Below are positions 13,123-17,519 of a stretch of 17,519 nucleotides of DNA, in pieces. The stretch is from Elusimicrobia bacterium CG03_land_8_20_14_0_80_50_18 (GTDB lineage: Bacteria > CG03), in the NCBI GenBank assembly GCA_002780705.1, contig PEUP01000014.1:33568-51086 (forward strand). Direction: 5' to 3'. The notes under the pieces are model-generated. The model ran no database searches. It saw only the letters and a program-made list of their open reading frames with translations, and was not told the DNA's origin. The position numbers and the translations under genes are program-made. Positions within the stretch are counted from its first letter, which is position 1, and the number at the start of each line of letters is the position of its first letter.

Positions 13123-14322
13123 TTACTCCAGTATCTTCGAGATCACGCCGGAAGCGACGGTGTGCCCGCCTTCCCTGATGGCGAACCTTAGGCCCTCTTC
13201 CATGGCTACCGGGTATATGAGCTCGGCAGTCACCTCGACATTGTCTCCGGGCATCACAAGGTCCCGTCCCGAAGGAAGATTAACCGTTCCCGTGACATCC
13301 GTGGTCCTTATATAAAACTGAGGCCTGTATCCGGTGACAAAAGGTGTGTGCCTTCCGCCCTCTTCTTTTTTGAGCACATAAACCTGCGCCACAAATTTCT
13401 TGTGCGGGGTTATGCTGCCGGGTTTGGCCAACACCATTCCTCTCTTTATTTTTTCTTTCTCAACACCCCTCAGGAGTATTCCCACATTATCCCCTGCCTG
13501 GGTTGAATCAAGAATTTTTCTGAACATCTCAAGCGAGGTGGCGACGGTCTTCTGCACCTGGCCGAAACCCACCACTTCCACTTCCTCGCCCATCTTGAGC
13601 TGGCCTCTCTCCACGCGTCCGGTGGCAACCGTACCGCGGCCGGTGATGGAGAATATGTCTTCCACCGCCATGAGGAAAGGCTTTTCCATATCCCTCTTGG
13701 GTTCGGGGATGGCCTCATCACAATTTTTCACGAGCTCCAATATCGGCCCGCAGTTGGGACAATCCGCTTTGCCGCAGCCGCATTCAAGGCATTTCATGGC
13801 CGAACCCTTGGCTATCCTGACATTATCACCGTCGTATTCCTGCTTTGAGAGAAGCTCCCTGATTTCAAGCTCCACAAGCTCAAGCAGTTCCGGATCGTCA
13901 ACCTGATCTGTTTTGTTGATAAACACCACCACGCTGGGCACGCCGACCTGACGGGCGAGCAGAATGTGCTCTCTGGTCTGGGGCATGGGGCCGTCGGAGG
14001 CGCTGACAACAAGAATCGCTCCGTCCATCTGTGCGGCGCCGGTAATCATGTTTTTTATATAGTCGGCGTGGCCGGGACAATCAATATGCGCGTAGTGCCG
14101 GGTGTCAGTTTCGTATTCCGAATGGTGAATCGCAATTGTAATCCCTCTTTCTTTTTCCTCGGGAGCGTTGTCAATATCTTCATATTTTTCATAGGACGCT
14201 TTGCCTAACTTGGACTGAAGCAGTGTAATCGCTGATGTGAGCGTTGTCTTGCCGTGATCCACGTGTCCGATGGTGCCGATGTTGACATGCGGCTTACCCC
14301 TCTTAAACTTCTCTTTAGCCAT
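13123..14322 (-). CDS. tuf: Elongation factor Tu
   Basis: GTPase that carries aminoacyl-tRNA to the ribosomal A site. The start is the ATG at 14322-14320 (MAKEKFKRGKPHVN, 399 residues), preceded by AAGGAGG 7 nt away; an in-frame ATG at 14352 adds ten residues of hairpin sequence and is rejected. G domain motifs are GHVDHGKT (19-26), DCPGH (81-85), NKTD (136-139) and GSA (about 173-175). After GSA the usual short loop is replaced by a cysteine cluster C178, C181, C183, C188, C191 (CLECGCGKADCPNC). Domain 2 follows with SITGRGTVATGRVERG and domain 3 ends with FAIREGGHTVASGVISKI. It lies in the str block after fusA with a 52-nt spacer holding two hairpins. Confidence 0.99.
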   Translation of the reverse strand: MAKEKFKRGKPHVNIGTIGHVDHGKTTLTSAITLLQSKLGKASYEKYEDIDNAPEEKERGITIAIHHSEYETDTRHYAHIDCPGHADYIKNMITGAAQMDGAILVVSASDGPMPQTREHILLARQVGVPSVVVFINKTDQVDDPELLELVELEIRELLSKQEYDGDNVRIAKGSAMKCLECGCGKADCPNCGPILELVKNCDEAIPEPKRDMEKPFLMAVEDIFSITGRGTVATGRVERGQLKMGEEVEVVGFGQVQKTVATSLEMFRKILDSTQAGDNVGILLRGVEKEKIKRGMVLAKPGSITPHKKFVAQVYVLKKEEGGRHTPFVTGYRPQFYIRTTDVTGTVNLPSGRDLVMPGDNVEVTAELIYPVAMEEGLRFAIREGGHTVASGVISKILE

Positions 14323-14334
14323 AAATTCCTCCTT

Positions 14335-14350
14335 GACCGCAGAAGCGGTC
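14335..14350 (-). promoter_or_regulatory. Hairpin next to the tuf ribosome binding site
   Basis: On the transcript GACCGC-UUCU-GCGGUC forms a perfect 6-bp stem with a 4-nt loop. It ends immediately before the Shine-Dalgarno AAGGAGG (14334-14328) of tuf. A weaker 5-bp stem (UCGGC/GCCGA, 14354-14371) lies just upstream after the fusA stop. No U-tract follows either. A role in setting tuf translation or protecting the mRNA is possible but is inference. Confidence 0.6.
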
Positions 14351-14374
14351 ATATCGGCAAAATCTCGCCGACTG

Positions 14375-16453
14375 CTATCCTTTTCCTATCACGGCCTCCG
14401 CCACTTGAGTGGGAACGCGCTCATAACCTTTCGGTGTCATAACATAACCCGCGCGCCCCTGCGTCAGAGACCTTATCACCGTGGCGTATCCGAACATCTC
14501 CGCCAGCGGCACAAATGCTCTTATGATAGTCAAATTGCCTTCTGTTGTCAACCCCCCGGTATTCCCCCGACGGGAAGACATGTCGCCGAGCACATCTCCG
14601 AGGTACTGGGTGGGAGTCCTTATCTCAATATCCATGACAGGTTCCAGCAGAATCGGGGATGCCTTTTTCAGCGCTTTTTTCATTGTTTCAAAAGACCCTA
14701 TCCTGAAAGCCAGCTCCGAAGAATCAACCTCGTGGAAACTGCCGTCTAAAAGTTCCACCGTTAAATTCCTGACAGGATAACCCGCCAGCGGGCCGGATTC
14801 AATTCCCATTTTCACGCCGGCTTCAATGGCGGGAATAAACTGCGAGGGGATATTTCCGCCCTTAATGGAATTGATAAATACGAATTTCTCATCGCTGTTC
14901 GGGGATATCTTTATCACCACATGCGCGTACTGGCCGTGCCCGCCGGTCTGTTTCACATATTTACCATTCTCCGTCACCTCGGATGTGATGCCTTCTTTAT
15001 AATTGACCTTCGGCGTTGACACCCTTATGGGCACGCCGAAATCTCTTTTTATTCTCTCTATGTTCACTTCCAGATGAAGTTCGCCCATGCCCGAAACTAT
15101 GGTCTCGCCTGATATCTCGTCTTTCCTGACAAGAAAAGTCGGATCCTCGTCAACGATTTTTGACAGCGCGTTAAACAGCGCGTCAAGCTGGCCGGGTTTG
15201 GCGGGCTCAATGGCCTGCGATATGACCGGCTCCGGAAAGACGGGCGGCTCAAAAACCAGGTTTGTATTTTTTGACGAGAGCGTCTGACCAGTCCGGCTGT
15301 TTTTCAAACCGGCCACCGCGACGATATCTCCGGCGGTGATATTTTTTATTATGTCTTTTTTATCGGCGTGCATGGCAAATATTCTGTCGAGCTTTTCCAC
15401 TCTGCCCTCGCTCGTGTTATACAGCCTCTTTCCTGACTCAAAAGATCCCGAGTACACTCTCAGAAAAGCGAGCTTGCCGAGGAACCGGTCCGTCACTATC
15501 TTGAAGACAAGAGCCATAAAATCGCCCTGAGCGGAATTTTTTATCGTGCTGTATTCTTTTGTTTCCAGGTTATACACTTTTGTGTCGGGCACATCCATTG
15601 GCGAGGGAAGATACGCGCACACGGAATCCAGCATAAACTGAACACCCTTGTTTTTAAACGCCGAGCCGCATACCACCGGGACAAAGCGCTTGTTTATGAC
15701 AGCGTCTCTGAGCGCATCTTTGATGAGCTTTACCGGCACGGGCTTGTTTTCGACAAGGAGCTCAAGTATCTCATCATTGACCTCACTCAGACTTTCGAGA
15801 AGCTCCTCACGCGTTTTCGCGCAGAGCTTTTTCAAATATTCCGGCACATCGATTTCCGTCCACTTGCTGCCGTCGGCCTCGCTGCCGTAAAGTCTCATTT
15901 TTTCTTCTATGACATCCACCGTGCCCACAAAATCCTTTTCGGCGCCGGCGGGGATGGCTATCGGTAATATTTTCTGAGAGAAGGTCTTTCGCATCTGTTT
16001 GACGACTTTCCAGTAATCCGCGCCCGGCCGGTCAAGCTTGTTGATAAAAGCCACTATCGGCACTCTATACCTGGTGGCCTGATACCAGACCGTTTCGGAC
16101 TGGGGCTCAACGCCGCCCACGGCGCAGAAAACAACCACGCATCCGTCAAGAACGCGCAAAGACCTTTCCACCTCTGCGGTAAAATCCACATGGCCCGGCG
16201 TGTCTATTATGTTTATCTGGTGCTTCACGCCCTTGGGATAATCCCATGAGCAGGCCGTCACAGCCGACTGTATCGTTATTCCTCTTTTTCGCTCCTCTTC
16301 AAGATGGTCCATTACTGTGGTGCCGTCATGCACCTCGCCCATCCTCCATATACGGCCGGTGTAGAAAAGCACCCTCTCCGTTGTGGTTGTTTTACCCGCG
16401 TCAATGTGCGCTATAATGCCTATATTCCTTAGTTTTGAAAGTTCTACTTCCAT
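14375..16453 (-). CDS. fusA: Elongation factor G
   Basis: Translocase GTPase that moves tRNA and mRNA through the ribosome and, with RRF, helps recycle it. The 692-residue product has the full five-domain length. G1 is AHIDAGKTT (15-23), the switch I region includes RKRGITIQSA (54-63), G3 is DTPGH (84-88), G4 is NKLD (138-141) and G5 is GSAF. Domain IV/V motifs include GQYAHVVIKI, and the C-terminus has TQYLGDVLGDMSSRRG and RAGYVMTPKGYERVP. The start ATG at 16453 has no clear Shine-Dalgarno; upstream is AT-rich (AGAATAAATTT). An 86-nt gap with a hairpin separates it from rpsG. Confidence 0.99.
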   Translation of the reverse strand: MEVELSKLRNIGIIAHIDAGKTTTTERVLFYTGRIWRMGEVHDGTTVMDHLEEERKRGITIQSAVTACSWDYPKGVKHQINIIDTPGHVDFTAEVERSLRVLDGCVVVFCAVGGVEPQSETVWYQATRYRVPIVAFINKLDRPGADYWKVVKQMRKTFSQKILPIAIPAGAEKDFVGTVDVIEEKMRLYGSEADGSKWTEIDVPEYLKKLCAKTREELLESLSEVNDEILELLVENKPVPVKLIKDALRDAVINKRFVPVVCGSAFKNKGVQFMLDSVCAYLPSPMDVPDTKVYNLETKEYSTIKNSAQGDFMALVFKIVTDRFLGKLAFLRVYSGSFESGKRLYNTSEGRVEKLDRIFAMHADKKDIIKNITAGDIVAVAGLKNSRTGQTLSSKNTNLVFEPPVFPEPVISQAIEPAKPGQLDALFNALSKIVDEDPTFLVRKDEISGETIVSGMGELHLEVNIERIKRDFGVPIRVSTPKVNYKEGITSEVTENGKYVKQTGGHGQYAHVVIKISPNSDEKFVFINSIKGGNIPSQFIPAIEAGVKMGIESGPLAGYPVRNLTVELLDGSFHEVDSSELAFRIGSFETMKKALKKASPILLEPVMDIEIRTPTQYLGDVLGDMSSRRGNTGGLTTEGNLTIIRAFVPLAEMFGYATVIRSLTQGRAGYVMTPKGYERVPTQVAEAVIGKG

Positions 16454-16483
16454 AAATTTATTCTTGAACTGTAAACATGAAAA

Positions 16484-16499
16484 TCCCGGCCAACCGGGA
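16484..16499 (-). promoter_or_regulatory. Hairpin in the rpsG-fusA spacer, possible attenuator
   Basis: On the transcript UCCCGG-UUGG-CCGGGA folds into a perfect 6-bp GC-rich stem followed by UUUUC. The U-run is too short for a confident intrinsic terminator, and fusA and tuf must be expressed at high level, so partial attenuation, mRNA processing or a stability element are more likely. It starts 41 nt after the rpsG stop and ends 30 nt before fusA. Confidence 0.55.
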
Positions 16500-16539
16500 C
16501 TAAAGTTTGTTTGTAATCAGCGCATCCTCCGCAAGAAAG

Positions 16540-17016
16540 TCAATATCTGTAATGAGCGAAAGCCTTATTAGCCTCCGCCATTTTATGAACATTTTCTCTT
16601 TTTTTCATGACGGAACCCTCACCCTTGTAAGCGTCCATGAGCTCCATCGCCAGTTTCTTGTGCATCGCCGCGCCCTTTCTTTTTCTGGCCGCCTCCAGCA
16701 TCCAGCGCATCGCCAGATCCTGCCCTCTTTCCTCGGTCACAGGCTGCGGTATCTGGTAAGTGGCGCCGCCCACTCTCCTTGATTTCACCTCAACTTTGGG
16801 CTGAAGATTGGCCACGGCCTTATCCAGAAGATCTTTCTGCGGCACCTTGAGCTGTTTTGACGCTTCATCCAGAGCGCCGTACATTATTCTCATGGCCGTG
16901 TTTTTCTTGCCTTCTTTCATTATACTGTTGATAAACAGCGTTATCGTAAGACTGCCGTATTTAATATCCGGAAGCCGCCGCCGGGATGTGTGGATTTTTA
17001 TTTTTTTCCTGCTCAT
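16540..17016 (-). CDS. rpsG: 30S ribosomal protein S7
   Basis: S7 nucleates assembly of the 30S head by binding the 16S rRNA 3' major domain and contacts the E site. In Escherichia coli it also represses the str operon at the rpsL-rpsG gap. The 158-residue product has the family signature PKVEVKSRRVGGATYQIP (about 74-91), the RWMLEAARKRKG helix and the C-terminal MAEANKAFAHYRY. The start overlaps the rpsL stop in ATGA, so the long intercistronic S7 target of Escherichia coli is not present here. AGAGG inside rpsL serves as ribosome binding site. Confidence 0.99.
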   Translation of the reverse strand: MSRKKIKIHTSRRRLPDIKYGSLTITLFINSIMKEGKKNTAMRIMYGALDEASKQLKVPQKDLLDKAVANLQPKVEVKSRRVGGATYQIPQPVTEERGQDLAMRWMLEAARKRKGAAMHKKLAMELMDAYKGEGSVMKKRENVHKMAEANKAFAHYRY

Positions 17017-17390
17017 TCTTTCTTACCTCTTTTCGTGCCGTATTTGGACCTGGATCTTTTTCTGCCGTCAGTGCCCGCCGAATCAAGCACACCCCTTACG
17101 AGATGATACCTGACGCCGGGGAGATCTTTTACCCTGCCGCCCCTTATCATCACTATGGAATGCTCCTGAAGGTTATGCCCGATGCCGGGTATGTAGGCCG
17201 ATACCTCCATACCGTTGGTGAGCTTGACCCTGGCCACTTTTCTGAGAGCCGAGTTGGGCTTCTTAGGGGTTGTGGTATACACCTTTACGCACACGCCCCT
17301 TCTCTGCGGACACTGCTGGAGAGCCCTGTTCTTCTTGGTCTTTTTAAAACTCTCTCTTCCGCTTTTTATCAGCTGATTAGTCGTCGGCAT
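17013..17390 (-). CDS. rpsL: 30S ribosomal protein S12
   Basis: S12 lies by the decoding centre and governs accuracy and streptomycin response. The 125-residue product is near consensus: MPTTNQLIKSGR at the start, the CPQRRGVCVKVYTTTPKKPN segment with K43, and GGRVKDLPGVRYHLVRG with the conserved Asp that is methylthiolated in some bacteria. The common streptomycin-resistance positions (K43, and the lysine of VKDLPG) carry the wild-type residues. It is the first gene of the operon, 34-36 nt downstream of the predicted transcription start, with AAGGAG (17407-17402) 11 nt before ATG. The stop overlaps the rpsG start. Confidence 0.99.
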   Translation of the reverse strand: MPTTNQLIKSGRESFKKTKKNRALQQCPQRRGVCVKVYTTTPKKPNSALRKVARVKLTNGMEVSAYIPGIGHNLQEHSIVMIRGGRVKDLPGVRYHLVRGVLDSAGTDGRKRSRSKYGTKRGKKE

Positions 17391-17401
17391 TTTAATTCAA
17401 T

Positions 17402-17407
17402 CTCCTT
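17402..17407 (-). promoter_or_regulatory. Ribosome binding site of rpsL
   Basis: AAGGAG on the minus strand lies 11 nt before the rpsL ATG, in a short AT-rich leader that shows no stable structure. The spacing is slightly longer than the usual 5-9 nt. Confidence 0.8.
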
Positions 17408-17430
17408 AAAAAAATTTTCAAAACGTCTCT

Positions 17431-17460
17431 ATAATAAACATTTGTTCCAAAAAAAGTCAA
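17431..17460 (-). promoter_or_regulatory. Sigma70-type promoter of the whole operon
   Basis: The -35 box TTGACT (17460-17455) and -10 box TATTAT (17436-17431) each match consensus at five of six positions and are 18 nt apart, separated by an AT-rich spacer. Transcription would begin near 17424-17426, giving a leader of about 35 nt. I see no equally good promoter elsewhere in the spacers, so it may drive all 32 genes. The -35 box lies about 5 bp from the putative insertion-sequence end. Confidence 0.75.
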
Positions 17461-17472
17461 TAGCATGTAGGC

Positions 17473-17489
17473 GCAAAATGATAATGTCC
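17473..17489. repeat. Direct repeat copy 1 of the putative IS end
   Basis: GCAAAATGATAATGTCC matches the second copy at 14 of 17 positions. The copies are separated by TATTTGA. Confidence 0.7.
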
Positions 17490-17496
17490 TATTTGA

Positions 17497-17513
17497 GCAA
17501 AGTAAAAATGTCC
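17497..17513. repeat. Direct repeat copy 2 of the putative IS end
   Basis: GCAAAGTAAAAATGTCC is the second copy, offset by 24 bp from the first. Further copies may follow outside the window. Confidence 0.7.
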
Positions 17514-17519
17514 CCTTTT

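Larger units (their letters stand above)
17466..17519. mobile_element. Putative insertion-sequence end (IS21-like terminal repeats), partial
   Basis: The stretch starts TGTAGGCGCAAAATGATAA and carries two 17-bp direct repeats with a 24-bp period, ending at the window edge in ATGTCCCC. Terminal TG and multiple short subterminal repeats are known features of IS21-family ends, and the sequence resembles such ends as I remember them. No transposase gene is visible because the window stops here. The five bases 17461-17465 (tagca) could be a target duplication. Another kind of intergenic repeat remains possible. Confidence 0.45.

Noticed and set aside
14323..14352. An earlier ATG for tuf at 14352 that would add ten residues
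   Set aside because: It lies inside the hairpin and would make the AAGGAGG Shine-Dalgarno part of the coding sequence; the ATG at 14322 fits both the ribosome binding site and the family N-terminus.
16484..16503. A rho-independent terminator after rpsG
   Set aside because: The U-run is only four bases, the stem is six pairs, and the essential, highly expressed fusA and tuf follow with no promoter of their own visible; listed as a possible attenuator only.
17120..17270. Streptomycin-resistance substitutions in S12
   Set aside because: K43 and the lysine in VKDLPG are the sensitive, wild-type residues; nothing suggests selection for resistance.
1..17519. CRISPR arrays, tRNA or rRNA genes, toxin-antitoxin or defence genes
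   Set aside because: No regularly spaced repeat array, tRNA cloverleaf or rRNA signature was seen, and every base from 1 to 17390 is accounted for by translation genes or their short spacers.

Overview
The window is one continuous translation-machinery operon from a bacterium, entirely on the minus strand, so it reads from high to low coordinates. Thirty-two genes run without interruption in the order rpsL-rpsG-fusA-tuf, rpsJ-rplC-rplD-rplW-rplB-rpsS-rplV-rpsC-rplP-rpmC-rpsQ, rplN-rplX-rplE-rpsN-rpsH-rplF-rplR-rpsE-rplO-secY-adk-map-infA-rpmJ, rpsM-rpsK-rpsD. This is the str, S10, spc and alpha operons of textbook bacteria fused end to end. rpsD runs off the left edge; rpoA and rplQ would normally follow it but lie outside the window.

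Layout. The right end (about 17391-17519) is the only non-coding stretch of note. It holds a good sigma70-type promoter, a short AT-rich leader with a ribosome binding site, and, just upstream of the -35 box, two 17-bp direct repeats 24 bp apart that look like the end of an insertion sequence running off the window. From rpsL to rpsD the genes are packed tightly: of 31 junctions, 12 share ATGA/GTGA overlaps, 5 share one base, one overlaps by 8, one overlaps by about 14 and one abuts exactly. Only four spacers exceed 40 nt (rpsG-fusA 86, fusA-tuf 52, rpsN-rpsH 48, rpmJ-rpsM 46), and each contains a palindrome or hairpin. No internal terminator is convincing. No stretch above 300 bases lacks a gene.

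Function. The products build the 30S and 50S subunits (S3, S4, S5, S7, S8, S10-S14, S17, S19; L2-L6, L14-L16, L18, L22-L24, L29, L36), initiate and elongate translation (IF-1, EF-Tu, EF-G), insert and export nascent chains (SecY), remove the initiator Met (methionine aminopeptidase) and balance adenine nucleotides (adenylate kinase). rpmD (L30), normally between rpsE and rplO, is absent.

Organism. Bacterial protein families, zinc-type S4, S14 and L36, a zinc-type adenylate kinase, a cysteine cluster in EF-Tu and loss of rpmD point away from gamma-proteobacteria. An uncultivated lineage such as Omnitrophota or Elusimicrobiota is my guess, at low confidence and from general resemblance only. 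The genes are conventional. The less ordinary observations are an apparent AUA start codon for map, the EF-Tu cysteine cluster, the spacer palindromes, and the putative insertion-sequence end beside the operon promoter.
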